The notes below the pieces were generated by a model that did no database searches, was not told where the DNA came from, and was given only the letters and a program-made list of their open reading frames with translations. A DNA stretch of 47,914 nucleotides from Lactiplantibacillus fabifermentans DSM 21115 (GTDB taxonomy: Bacteria; Bacillota; Bacilli; Lactobacillales; Lactobacillaceae), in the NCBI RefSeq assembly GCF_000498955.2, contig NZ_AYGX02000047.1, forward strand, positions 1 to 47,914. Direction: 5' to 3'. Shown piece after piece: positions 8,824-16,786 of this stretch. Both the position numbers and the translations under genes were made by a program. How positions within the stretch are numbered: position 1 is the first letter of the stretch; each line of letters starts with the position of its first letter.

Positions 8824-9525
8824 TTAAGACCTCGTTTCCACTAACGCAGTTGCGACCCGTAAGTCGTATGGCGTGGTAATCTTGAAGTTAAAGTTTTCGC
8901 CGCGAACCATCTTAACAGGTTGGCCAGCTAATAAACAAATCTTGCAAGAGTCTGATAACGTTTCTTTTTGCGCGTCACTTAAGGCTTCGTAAGATTCAAT
9001 TAACGTCTTGATGTTAAAACTTTGTGGGGTTTGGCCTTGGTACATTGTTGAACGAACTGGAATATCGTCAATCTTTTCTTCGCTTCCTTGCACAATCGTA
9101 TCAATGGCCGGAACGACCGTATCAACGGCGGGGTTAGCTAAGACGGCCTCAATGTTGTCATTGATAATCCGTGACGTAATAAATGGCCGCACAGCGTCAT
9201 GGGTGATAACGACATCATCATCATGTAAGCCGTAGTTATCACGAATGTATTCGATCCCCTTCATTAAGGTTTCATTCCGTTCAGAACCACCGGTAACCAC
9301 GTGGACCCGTTCGTCAGAAACGTACTTGCTAACGAGATCTTGCGTATGACTCAACCAGTCGGCTGGGCAGACAACTAAGATGGCGTCGAAACGACTTTCT
9401 AACACAAATTTTTCAATCGTGTGAATCAAAATCGGTTTATCAGCCAATGATAAAAATTGTTTGGGCATTGGCACATTACCCATCCGGGTACCTTTGCCAC
9501 CGGCTAAAATCTGAGCATAAATCAT
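8824..9525 (-). CDS. tarI: Ribitol-5-phosphate cytidylyltransferase (TarI)
   Basis: A 233-residue IspD/TarI-type nucleotidyltransferase that makes CDP-ribitol from CTP and ribitol 5-phosphate. The N-terminus has the nucleotide-binding signature ILAGGKGTRMG followed by PKQFL. VVITHDAVRPFI (about residues 100-111) and the later QGQTPQSF and SDSCKI segments are typical of the family. I chose ATG 9525, because GGAG lies 10 nt upstream and the protein then begins MIYAQILAGG like its relatives; an ATG at 9552 has no ribosome binding site. It is first in the tar operon and is preceded by an unusually long structured leader. Confidence 0.93.
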   Translation of the reverse strand: MIYAQILAGGKGTRMGNVPMPKQFLSLADKPILIHTIEKFVLESRFDAILVVCPADWLSHTQDLVSKYVSDERVHVVTGGSERNETLMKGIEYIRDNYGLHDDDVVITHDAVRPFITSRIINDNIEAVLANPAVDTVVPAIDTIVQGSEEKIDDIPVRSTMYQGQTPQSFNIKTLIESYEALSDAQKETLSDSCKICLLAGQPVKMVRGENFNFKITTPYDLRVATALVETRS

Positions 9526-9897
9526 ATCAACATTACTCCATTCATGTTTCAAATTATTAGGATAATCATAAAGAAAAATTATGAATTTTTTGTGAATTTT
9601 CTGTGACGGAATTATGACGGGAACGGTTATAATCCTTAACTAACCAGCGTTTTGGCCTGTTCAACAGTCAGGACTACTCGCCAACAAAGAGCCAAACCAG
9701 CGTACCGCCTAGCTTAGGCTCTGCTAACCTTTAGTTAGAGGGCGGTTTTACAGTCAATTCAATGTTCGGGTTAAGATAGTCTTAATTTTTAATGAGGCCC
9801 GTCCAATCACAGTCAACACCGCTTCCGGACGACTAAAAATGAACTAAATAGCCCCGGTCACGGTGCTATTATACGGTACTCGTTTTATGGAATTCAA
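9526..9897 (-). promoter_or_regulatory. tar operon promoter and long structured leader
   Basis: On the minus strand, a -35 TTGAAT (9892-9897), an 18-nt spacer and a perfect -10 TATAAT (9868-9873) give a predicted start near 9861. That leaves about 335 nt untranslated before tarI. The leader contains an early hairpin (AATAGC/GCTATT arms, about 9845-9870), a small TTAAGA/TCTTAA hairpin near 9773-9787, a Y-shaped element (ACCGCC 9704-9709 with GGCGGT 9741-9746, enclosing two smaller stems) and a TTTTGGC/GCCAAA stem near 9650-9695. This gene-free stretch matches no riboswitch or T-box that I recognise. Confidence 0.6.
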
Positions 9898-9918
9898 CCG
9901 TTGACGACTTTCTTCATG

Positions 9919-9955
9919 AAAAAAGCATCAACTGGCAATATTTACCAGTTGATGC
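9919..9955 (-). terminator. Terminator of the GyrI-like gene
   Basis: Perfect 11-bp stem (GCATCAACTGG and its complement) with a 9-nt loop, followed on the minus strand by six T residues. It lies just beyond the stop of the gene that ends at 9963. Confidence 0.92.
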
Positions 9956-9962
9956 CATATTA

Positions 9963-10436
9963 TTACTTATGAGCTAACGGAATCCACATTTCACCAGTAA
10001 CTTGATCATGCGCTTTAGCCGTAATAACGGTGGCGTTGGGACCACCAACATAGGCTTGATCAGTTAAACTTGGTAAGACTTGGCCAAACGCCGCACCTTC
10101 AAGTTGAGCAAATAAATTAAGCGCCGTATCCGCCTGACCTTGAACGACTAAATAATCACTAGCTGGAAATTGAATTGCGCGTTCTTCGTCAGTAGTAGGT
10201 TGCATATCCGTTTGTACCCCGGCGTAGTAATACATCTTGCCATCAATCGCTTCGTTCACGGCAAATTCATAAGCATTTTGGGCGTTATCCCGTAATGTTT
10301 GATACCGCGGCGTGGTTACTGTCTTAGTCCAGAATGCTTGCTTTTGTGCGGGTAACTCTTGGTAACTGCCGGCTAATGTCGTCCCAATACCTAATACCGT
10401 AAAAGCTGCTTTAGTTGTAATTTCGTAATTGTTCAT
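9963..10436 (-). CDS. GyrI-like / effector-binding domain protein
   Basis: A 157-residue protein resembling the GyrI-like small-molecule-binding domain, found alone or fused to AraC/MerR regulators. Supporting segments are LGIGTTLAGSYQELPAQ near the N-terminus, KMYYYAGVQTDM in the middle and PASDYLVVQGQADTALN towards the C-terminus. There is no DNA-binding domain. The start at ATG 10436 is set by a perfect AAGGAGG; a longer in-frame extension to 10568 has no such site and overlaps the divergent gene. A TTGACA box (10484-10489) and TAACAT (10462-10467), spaced 16 bp, form its promoter. The divergent HTH/WYL-like regulator is the likely controller. Ligand unknown. Confidence 0.8.
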   Translation of the reverse strand: MNNYEITTKAAFTVLGIGTTLAGSYQELPAQKQAFWTKTVTTPRYQTLRDNAQNAYEFAVNEAIDGKMYYYAGVQTDMQPTTDEERAIQFPASDYLVVQGQADTALNLFAQLEGAAFGQVLPSLTDQAYVGGPNATVITAKAHDQVTGEMWIPLAHK

Positions 10437-10461
10437 TTTTGTTTCCTCCTTGAATTGAATA

Positions 10462-10489
10462 ATGTTATGATACGAGCGAACCATGTCAA
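10462..10489 (-). promoter_or_regulatory. Promoter of the GyrI-like gene
   Basis: On the minus strand a perfect -35 TTGACA is followed after 16 bp by TAACAT. It lies in the 78-bp divergent gap shared with the HTH/WYL-like regulator, which may bind here. Confidence 0.65.
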
Positions 10490-10514
10490 AAACTGAAACG
10501 ATTAGAAAATAAAA

Positions 10515-11459
10515 ATGAAAAAAACGACTCGAATTAATACAGAAATGCGTTATATCAACAATCGACAACGTTTTACGATTAGTGATTTAATGGCGGAATT
10601 CGATATTTCGCGGAGTACCGCTAATCGTGACTTAGCCGATATTCAAGAATTAGGGATGCCGCTCATTTCACACGTTGGTGCGGCTGGTGGTTTCACCGTC
10701 ATGCGCAATCAATTATTACCGGCAGTGCAATTCAATACCGACGAATTAAAGGCTTTATTCGTGAGTTTTATGGCAACAACTAACACACAGCTCCCTTTTT
10801 TGCAAAATCGGCAGACGATGACTGAAAAATTACTTGCAATTGCGTCACAGGCTCAACAAGATGATTTAGTACAGCTGAAACAACTACTTAGATTTGAAAA
10901 CACGAATCCAGCTAATGCTGACCTATTAGAGTTGACGGATTTAGCTAGTCCATTACTAAAAACTTTGATTAATGCTAGTATTGCCAGTCGGCACTTAACC
11001 TTGACCTTAACTACCGGCCAAACCCATGATGTATATATTCAATATTTATATAATCAAGATGCTCAATGGCAAGTGATGACCTTTGATTTGACGCAACAGC
11101 AGTCCCATGTGTGGTCGTTAACATCGATTCACGCCGTCGCCATTAACGAAGCGCCGTTGGACATGACCGTAGTCGAGCAACAGTTAACGGCGGCCCAGCC
11201 ACAGCCTAACTTAGTTTTACAATTAGGGCCGCATGCGGTGCAACAATTTAAACGACTTCATCGGCCCAACCGGTTGCTACAATATTTAGACCCTTTTCAA
11301 CAAACGGCGCGCTTTCAAGACTACGTCGCAGTTGATGATGCCAGCGTCTTAGCTCAAACCGCTGACTGGTTACTCTTTTTAGGTCCAGATGTCCAGCCTA
11401 TCCAAGTACCAAGCGCTCTGACTACTATCATTAAAACGCGACTACAACAGTGGTCATAG
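10515..11459 (+). CDS. YafY-type transcriptional regulator (HTH plus WYL-like domain)
   Basis: A 314-residue DNA-binding regulator. The N-terminal winged helix (about residues 8-60) contains FTISDLMAEFDISRSTANRD, followed by LADIQELGMPL and a GAAGGF turn, typical of DeoR/HTH_11 regulators. The C-terminal two thirds look like the WYL/WCX ligand-sensing region of YafY-like proteins, although a literal WYL triad is not evident. I accept ATG 10515 because the sequence MKKTTRINTEMRYINN fits the family start, though the ribosome binding site is weak. It is divergent from the GyrI-like gene and just upstream of a TetR gene (9-nt gap), suggesting a small regulatory unit. Confidence 0.8.
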   Translation: MKKTTRINTEMRYINNRQRFTISDLMAEFDISRSTANRDLADIQELGMPLISHVGAAGGFTVMRNQLLPAVQFNTDELKALFVSFMATTNTQLPFLQNRQTMTEKLLAIASQAQQDDLVQLKQLLRFENTNPANADLLELTDLASPLLKTLINASIASRHLTLTLTTGQTHDVYIQYLYNQDAQWQVMTFDLTQQQSHVWSLTSIHAVAINEAPLDMTVVEQQLTAAQPQPNLVLQLGPHAVQQFKRLHRPNRLLQYLDPFQQTARFQDYVAVDDASVLAQTADWLLFLGPDVQPIQVPSALTTIIKTRLQQWS

Positions 11460-11468
11460 GAGGTTCCC

Positions 11469-12029
11469 ATGAAAAATACCGATCAACGGGTCGTTAAGAC
11501 GTTAGCGTTAATTGATCAAACTTGCTACGCGCTACTCGACCAAATGCCGTTTGAAAAGCTTTCAGTCGCCATGATTTGTAAACATGCGACAATTGGCCGC
11601 TCGACATTTTATCAATATTACTTAGATAAATATGACTGGCTAGAAAAACAAGTGGCACTTTACACTGACCAATTCCAAACGATTATGGCTAATCGCCAAC
11701 GTGACTTTCAGCAAAGTGAATCATTAACGAAGCTCGTAACGGCCTTGCTGCCATACCGGGCGCCCATTTTAGTGTTACTTAAAATTCATAGTGCGACGGC
11801 CGATTTAACGGTCAACTTCAACCAGATTTTACAAACTAGTGTCACTAAATTTAAGTTGCCAGATAGCAAGCTAACCGTACCATTACCTTATTTACAAGCG
11901 CTCTATGCAACCAATGCGATGACTTATATTACTTACTCCTTAGAACATGGTATTGATGAACAAGTCAGTCAATTCATGAATCAAAGTTTTAATTTGATAC
12001 TACCCACTTTAGTCGTTAAGCCAAAGTAA
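11469..12029 (+). CDS. TetR family transcriptional regulator
   Basis: A 186-residue repressor-like protein. The N-terminal HTH (about residues 10-55) has FEKLSVAMICKHATIGRSTF followed by YQYYLDKYDWLEKQV, the usual TetR pattern of recognition helix and linker. The C-terminal ligand-binding domain resembles the TetR_C-type domain often seen in Firmicutes. It starts at ATG 11469 behind AGGAGG and directly follows the HTH/WYL-like gene, so they are probably co-transcribed. Its 3' end overlaps the convergent metallo-hydrolase gene by 14 nt, with no terminator between them. It may regulate neighbouring genes; the target is not shown. Confidence 0.88.
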   Translation: MKNTDQRVVKTLALIDQTCYALLDQMPFEKLSVAMICKHATIGRSTFYQYYLDKYDWLEKQVALYTDQFQTIMANRQRDFQQSESLTKLVTALLPYRAPILVLLKIHSATADLTVNFNQILQTSVTKFKLPDSKLTVPLPYLQALYATNAMTYITYSLEHGIDEQVSQFMNQSFNLILPTLVVKPK

Positions 12030-12837
12030 TGGTATGTGGTCGAATCGCTGGGTCGTGATTCGTTAAAGTTTCAATCACCTGAGGTTCACTCGCCTTTTGT
12101 TGAATCCAAGCTACTGATTCCAACGCTTGAGTACGGTTAACGACAATTCCGGGTGTATATAAATGATCAATTGATTCTTGCGCATAACCAGTATCACTCG
12201 CTAATAAGACTTGTTCACCCTGGTGACCTTGAATTAAAGTTGCCGCTAAGCCGTGGCTGTGACCAGGCACATAAATAAATTGCATGGACCCGTCACCGAA
12301 TAGGTCAAATGAACGATGAAAAGGTCCTAAATCAGTGTGGTCAAAATCGAATGTCTGGACGTCTACGCCTCGCCACATTTTAGGAATATAGCGCAACCGA
12401 TCATGTTGGGCGGTGTTCCATTCAGGGGTACTGGTTAAAATATGTTGCGCATCTTTAACGAGTGGCAAGCCACTGGCATGGTCACTGTGCAAATGACTAA
12501 GCATTAAATAATCGATATCGCTTGGTTGATAGCCCAATTGTTGTAATTGCTCGCGGACGGACCAACCGGCTGGCAAATAAGCTTTGTTGATTTGTGTCTG
12601 TAACCCTAGTTCGCGCCATTGACTTTGCCGCACTAGTTCATTCCAACCTGTATCAATCAAGACAAGTCCCTTAGGATGCTCGATTAAGTAACTGGAAACG
12701 GGTAATGTCACTTGATTGACGTGCGACCGTAAAATGCCGGTGTACGCTAATGGATTACGAAATTTATCATGGAATGGTAACCCGGCGTCTACTTTAACTA
12801 AGCCAGTATGCAAAACGTGAATTTTAATAGTTGTCAT
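12016..12837 (-). CDS. Metallo-beta-lactamase fold hydrolase, lactonase-like
   Basis: A 273-residue metallo-hydrolase. The metal-binding signature HLHSDHASG places His115, His117, Asp119 and His120. A later GHSHGLAATL supplies His, and LLASDTGYAQ supplies the bridging Asp. The FRNPLAYTG and VSSYLIEHPKGLVLIDTG segments resemble N-acyl-homoserine lactonases of the AttM/AiiA type, so quorum-quenching or other lactone hydrolysis is possible. Catalysis by this protein is unproven. ATG 12837 has AAGGA upstream, and a TATACT -10 box precedes it. A GTGTTA/TAACAC inverted repeat at 12917-12930 is a possible operator. It overlaps the convergent tetR gene. Confidence 0.85.
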   Translation of the reverse strand: MTTIKIHVLHTGLVKVDAGLPFHDKFRNPLAYTGILRSHVNQVTLPVSSYLIEHPKGLVLIDTGWNELVRQSQWRELGLQTQINKAYLPAGWSVREQLQQLGYQPSDIDYLMLSHLHSDHASGLPLVKDAQHILTSTPEWNTAQHDRLRYIPKMWRGVDVQTFDFDHTDLGPFHRSFDLFGDGSMQFIYVPGHSHGLAATLIQGHQGEQVLLASDTGYAQESIDHLYTPGIVVNRTQALESVAWIQQKASEPQVIETLTNHDPAIRPHTITLA

Positions 12838-12916
12838 TTGAAATCATCCTTTACTTGATTAAGTGACCTTAGTATATAAAGGATGCCCTCAGCACTGAAG
12901 ACCAGTTTCAATCAGA

Positions 12917-12930
12917 GTGTTAGTTAACAC
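12917..12930. promoter_or_regulatory. Candidate operator upstream of the metallo-hydrolase
   Basis: Inverted repeat GTGTTA-GT-TAACAC about 80 bp before the metallo-hydrolase start. Its symmetry and size suit a TetR-type dimer, and a tetR gene lies at 11469-12029. The link is inference. Confidence 0.4.
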
Positions 12931-13059
12931 ACACTTTTTGGACAAGTGTTCAGGAATTTGGCAAATGACCGGATTAAGGCTTGTCAATGATGGGCCGATG
13001 TGGTTAGCTGGTGGCTGGTTTTGGGGTGATTTGTTTTAGTTAAAGTAAGATGTTACATA

Positions 13060-13413
13060 TTAGTTCCTGTTTTGGGCATCATGGTAATGCGTATTTTTAT
13101 AGTGCCCATGGGCTAAATCCTGCACGATATCCGCCCCAGGATGCACTAAATGGTGGGTATCGCGATATTCAATGCTTAGCGCACTGTGCGCTTGTAAATC
13201 GTGACAGACCTCCTGATACAAGGCCACCCGATGTGGAATCTCCAATAAATCATAACTATGGATTAAACGTTCGCCCCCACGCTGTGCTTGTAAAAAGAAG
13301 CTGTAACAATTAAACAAGTGATTATCAACAATTAATATATGATAGCGCCACTGGTAACGTCGCAAAAAGTAACGATCCAAATTAGCTATTAACGCTTTAG
13401 ATTCTGCTAACAT
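13060..13413 (-). CDS. Uncharacterised small protein of the SOS cassette
   Basis: A 117-residue soluble protein rich in His, Tyr and Arg, with no signal peptide or membrane segment. I do not recognise a named domain. The N-terminal half (YQWRYHILIVDNHLFNCYSF) looks like alternating beta strands; the C-terminal tail is His-rich (AHGHYKNTHYHDAQ). It starts at ATG 13413 behind a perfect AAGGAGG, 9 nt after the umuC stop, so it is almost certainly the third gene of the LexA-controlled yolD-umuC transcript. By position it may be an accessory to translesion synthesis, but nothing in the sequence proves this. Confidence 0.75.
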   Translation of the reverse strand: MLAESKALIANLDRYFLRRYQWRYHILIVDNHLFNCYSFFLQAQRGGERLIHSYDLLEIPHRVALYQEVCHDLQAHSALSIEYRDTHHLVHPGADIVQDLAHGHYKNTHYHDAQNRN

Positions 13414-13422
13414 AATTCCTCC

Positions 13423-14715
13423 TTAGGCTTGATGGCCGCCAACCAACTTAGACCGCTCAATAGCCGTCCCGGCAGCCGTTTTACTATAACCACGAACGAT
13501 AGCTTGATAACCATACCGACTTCTAATTTGGTCAATGGTATGTTCTAAACGTAAATTAGCGGCATCGCGTTTAACATCTGAAAACAAAGACAGTTGCAAA
13601 CTGCTTGGTCGACTAATTCGATTGACGCGAACGCCAACATTGCGCAAGGCATCGCCTTCCCAGCGACTTTCAAATAAATATTGCACCGCGCGAATCAAAT
13701 CGTTCGTTTGGTTCGTCGGGTCGACTTTAGTTTGGGCACTCCAACCACGACGGGCCCGGGCATCGGGCGTTGCAAAGCCGACTTGAATGCTAATGACCTC
13801 GCCTAATACTTGATGCTGCCGCAACCGGGTAGCGACCTGGTCCGCAATTTCAAACAAGACGGTTTCAATATCAGCCCGCGTGGTATAGTTTCGCATCAAC
13901 ACTTGGCTATTCCCGTAACCTTTATTTTCGGCTCGTGGCACATACCGTTTTGCCAAATCTGAATAATCGATGCCCCAACTATGAAAATACAAGGCATCGC
14001 CGAGGACGCCGAAATTTTGTTGCAATTGACGGCGGTCAGTATGAGCCAGTTCATAAATGTTGTGAATACCGAGATTTTTCAACTTATCAGCCGTCTTTTG
14101 TCCAATCGACCAAAAATCGGTCAAGTCGTCAATCTGCCACACCTTTTGGGGCACATCGTCATAAGTCCAGGTTGCTTGCCAGGGAGCCTGTTCTTTGGCG
14201 GCGTTATCTAAAGCTAATTTAGCCATTAAAGGATTCGGACCAATTCCAATCGTCGTCACGATGCCCGTCTGGTCAAAAACTTTCTTTTGGATTTGATGCG
14301 CAATCGCTTCATTACTGCCAAACAACTTGTGACTGTGGGTCACATCGATAAAAGCTTCATCGACACTGTAAACGTACCAATGTTGGTCATCCGTAAATTG
14401 ACGAAAAATTTGATTGACTCGATAATTCAATTGAATATAAGTTTGCATGTGGGGGGCCACCAATTCAATATCCATCATCGGCTGCAGTTCAAATTTCCGT
14501 GTGCCTAATTTAACGCCGTAATCTTTCTTCGTATCGGGTGAAGCCGCTAAAATCAAGCCGCCGTTAGATTCTTCGCGTGACAACACGGCGATTTTAGCCG
14601 CTAACGGATATTCCCCACGGCGAATGGCCTCCGTGCTGGCATAAAAGGACTTACAGTCGATACACATAATGTCATGCACCGGTAACCGGTCGGCATCATC
14701 AAGGAGTGTCACCAT
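13423..14715 (-). CDS. umuC: Y-family DNA polymerase, UmuC/UvrX type
   Basis: A 430-residue translesion polymerase. The palm motif DIMCIDCKSFYAS (Asp20) and YSVDEAFIDVT (Asp119, Glu120) supply the metal-binding residues. FWSIGQKTADKLKNLGI is the helix-hairpin-helix, and a little-finger domain follows. Near the C-terminus, QLSLF is an almost ideal beta-clamp-binding motif. I start at ATG 14715, because the protein then begins with the usual short leader before the palm and has GGTGG upstream. The start overlaps the end of yolD by 17 nt, so the pair is coupled. It is SOS-regulated through the LexA box at 15127-15140. It would copy past damaged template bases, at a cost in fidelity. Confidence 0.93.
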   Translation of the reverse strand: MVTLLDDADRLPVHDIMCIDCKSFYASTEAIRRGEYPLAAKIAVLSREESNGGLILAASPDTKKDYGVKLGTRKFELQPMMDIELVAPHMQTYIQLNYRVNQIFRQFTDDQHWYVYSVDEAFIDVTHSHKLFGSNEAIAHQIQKKVFDQTGIVTTIGIGPNPLMAKLALDNAAKEQAPWQATWTYDDVPQKVWQIDDLTDFWSIGQKTADKLKNLGIHNIYELAHTDRRQLQQNFGVLGDALYFHSWGIDYSDLAKRYVPRAENKGYGNSQVLMRNYTTRADIETVLFEIADQVATRLRQHQVLGEVISIQVGFATPDARARRGWSAQTKVDPTNQTNDLIRAVQYLFESRWEGDALRNVGVRVNRISRPSSLQLSLFSDVKRDAANLRLEHTIDQIRSRYGYQAIVRGYSKTAAGTAIERSKLVGGHQA

Positions 14716-15094
14716 GTAACCACCACTTTTCAGCTGGCAAAGGTTGTACGTAACGTAGTTGGTTGATGACCAGTGCATACACTTGCCCGGTTTCAGTTTG
14801 TAAATAGATTTGACCGGCATCGTAGCCCACTAACCACCCTTTTAGCGCAGCAACCAACTGATTGTTCTCTAAATTAGCCGCTTGGACCAGGACGGCTTGA
14901 CTTTGTTCCCAGGCGTATTGCAAATTTTCATTTATTTTCGATAATGCCATCACGGGCTGACTCGGTCGCGGCTGGGCTTGGTGTTGCGCTTGTTCCATAT
15001 AGGCACTATGGTCACTTAACAACCACCCCATCCACTTAATCATGCCACGGTCGTTATAGAGCCACTTATCCCGTGGGACAGTATGTTCTTGCAT
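14699..15094 (-). CDS. YolD-like protein
   Basis: A 131-residue protein. The DRGMIKWMGWLLSDH segment near residue 17 matches the YolD-like signature (R-G-x-x-K-W), and proteins of this family are usually encoded just before UmuC/UvrX-type polymerases. It is thought to be functionally related to UmuD without sharing its fold. The start is ATG 15094: the LexA-controlled promoter predicts a transcript starting near 15114, which rules out the GTG at 15118. GGTGA precedes the ATG. The rest (about 40-131) is a helical linker and a small beta-rich C-terminal region. Confidence 0.87.
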   Translation of the reverse strand: MQEHTVPRDKWLYNDRGMIKWMGWLLSDHSAYMEQAQHQAQPRPSQPVMALSKINENLQYAWEQSQAVLVQAANLENNQLVAALKGWLVGYDAGQIYLQTETGQVYALVINQLRYVQPLPAEKWWLHGDTP

Positions 15095-15120
15095 GCTGAT
15101 CACCAACCTTTCATACACCC

Positions 15121-15149
15121 ATTATACGAACATATGTTCTTTTTGGCAA
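15121..15149 (-). promoter_or_regulatory. SOS promoter with LexA box
   Basis: On the minus strand, -35 TTGCCA (15144-15149), a 17-bp spacer and -10 TATAAT (15121-15126). The spacer contains CGAACATATGTTCT on the plus strand (15127-15140), which matches the Bacillus-type LexA operator CGAAC-N4-GTTCG in all but the last base. A LexA dimer here would directly block RNA polymerase. Confidence 0.93.
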
Positions 15150-15405
15150 GCATCATTTAACCCTACCTAAAAGTTCTACAGGTAATATCAATAGATCAAT
15201 ACTGCCTGCTAATGCGCGACGGTCATTAGATTAAGAACTACTCGTTTAACCAGTTTTAGCTGCCATTTTCAAAAATAATTAATTTTTTTCTTTCATATTA
15301 TTTATTCAGTCAATCACTTCGTCCTAATCACTTTAACAGCAATTCCCTATCTAAATTGCTATACTTAACAGTAACGAAACTAACAGAATGGATGTGTGAC
15401 TCGAA

Positions 15406-16755
15406 TTGCAAAAATTGCGGAGTAGCTTTTTAGACTTTTCAATAGCAGATTTAAACTTTTTAGCCAACATTGGCATTATGCTACCGTACGTCTTAATTTT
15501 ATTTAAATATCAACAGACACATAGCGTGAATTATTTAGTTGGGATGATTGTCTTTTACGTGGCCCGCGCGGCGAGCGTCTTTACCACCAAACGACTAAAC
15601 TTAAAGTCCAGCGTGTACTTATTAATGTGCTTATGGTTAGGCATCGTGGGTAGCGTGATTTATGGCGTGACCAGTAACCTCATCTGGTTAATTATCGGGG
15701 GGTTGTGCCTCGGTTATACGTCTGCCAACATTTGGCCGTACTTCTTAACAATCAAACTTCATTTGACCACCAGTACTGACTTCAAACTAAAACGTCTCTA
15801 CTGGTTAATCTTTGGCGTTTTAGGCTTGCTGTTCGTTGTCGACTTTATTTTTGATTTGAAATATCGCTTAGCCTTTATCTTATTGGCCGTTTTATTCATC
15901 TTGGCCTTACCCGCCGGTCGGCTATTGAACCAATTCTCATTAGCTTTTTATGACGAGCATGCGCAAGCTAAACGCCATCCTTTGAAATTTTGGCGTATTG
16001 CTATTTTCATTATTTTCTTTATTGCGATGGGATTATTAACTTTATTACGGAAAATCAGTTTAACGATTGCCTTGCCATACGTCTTAGGCATCGTGGTCTT
16101 AGCCATCGTCTTATTAAACATTGAACTGGCTGCTGACTGGAAAGCGATGCCGGCTAACAAATTACGTATCGTCAACCGGGGCTTCTTAATTAGTATCGTC
16201 TTACTATTTAACAGTTTCTTTGCCTACTTCATTCTCGGTAAAGCCGGGATGTACATCGTATTTGCTTTATACTTACTCGGCTTTGAAGGGGGCCGGCCCT
16301 TATACATGGCATTAGCTCACAAAGTTGAAGCCGTGGCCAAAAATTATGCGCGGGCGGGATTAATCGTCGGCCACTTACTCGCCTTGACCACTATCCCCGC
16401 CTTATATGCTATCGGGTTATTATTAATTGCGTTATATGTCGGGTTTGAAAATCCAGCCATTAATATGAGCGTTTATACGGATGATGAAAACGACCCTGAT
16501 TTGGCAATTATTAATAAATACCGCTTCTCCACGTATGGCGGCTTGTTATGTCAACTCTGTTTCTTTGGCCTATTAGTCACGGTCAGTGCGTTGAATCACT
16601 TAAAGTTGATGAGCTTCTTTAACCCAACTACCACAGCCTTGAAAGCGACCTATTTACACGGCTTAGCTTGGCCGATGATTGCCTTATCGTTATTAGTTTC
16701 GTTGTTCACGATTTATGGGCAACAATACTTTAAACCATCACATTCAGCTGCTTAG
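15406..16755 (+). CDS. MFS-like membrane transporter
   Basis: A 449-residue protein with about twelve hydrophobic segments arranged as in the major facilitator superfamily. A cytoplasmic loop near residues 180-200 is rich in charged residues (YDEHAQAKRHPLKFW). No substrate signature is clear. The likely start is TTG 15406, with a weak GGATGTG nearby; no better ATG exists in frame. The next gene, the lactate permease, begins 31 nt after its stop behind its own AAAGGAGGAG, so the two may share a transcript, perhaps for exchange of organic acids. That functional link is inference. Confidence 0.75.
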   Translation: MQKLRSSFLDFSIADLNFLANIGIMLPYVLILFKYQQTHSVNYLVGMIVFYVARAASVFTTKRLNLKSSVYLLMCLWLGIVGSVIYGVTSNLIWLIIGGLCLGYTSANIWPYFLTIKLHLTTSTDFKLKRLYWLIFGVLGLLFVVDFIFDLKYRLAFILLAVLFILALPAGRLLNQFSLAFYDEHAQAKRHPLKFWRIAIFIIFFIAMGLLTLLRKISLTIALPYVLGIVVLAIVLLNIELAADWKAMPANKLRIVNRGFLISIVLLFNSFFAYFILGKAGMYIVFALYLLGFEGGRPLYMALAHKVEAVAKNYARAGLIVGHLLALTTIPALYAIGLLLIALYVGFENPAINMSVYTDDENDPDLAIINKYRFSTYGGLLCQLCFFGLLVTVSALNHLKLMSFFNPTTTALKATYLHGLAWPMIALSLLVSLFTIYGQQYFKPSHSAA

Positions 16756-16786
16756 CTGGCCTTAATCAAAGGAGGAGAACCACTCA

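Noticed and set aside
9526-9860. T-box riboswitch or SRP/tmRNA/RNase P-type RNA in the tar leader
   Set aside because: I could not find the T-box antiterminator consensus or the conserved cores of these RNAs. It remains an unclassified structured leader.
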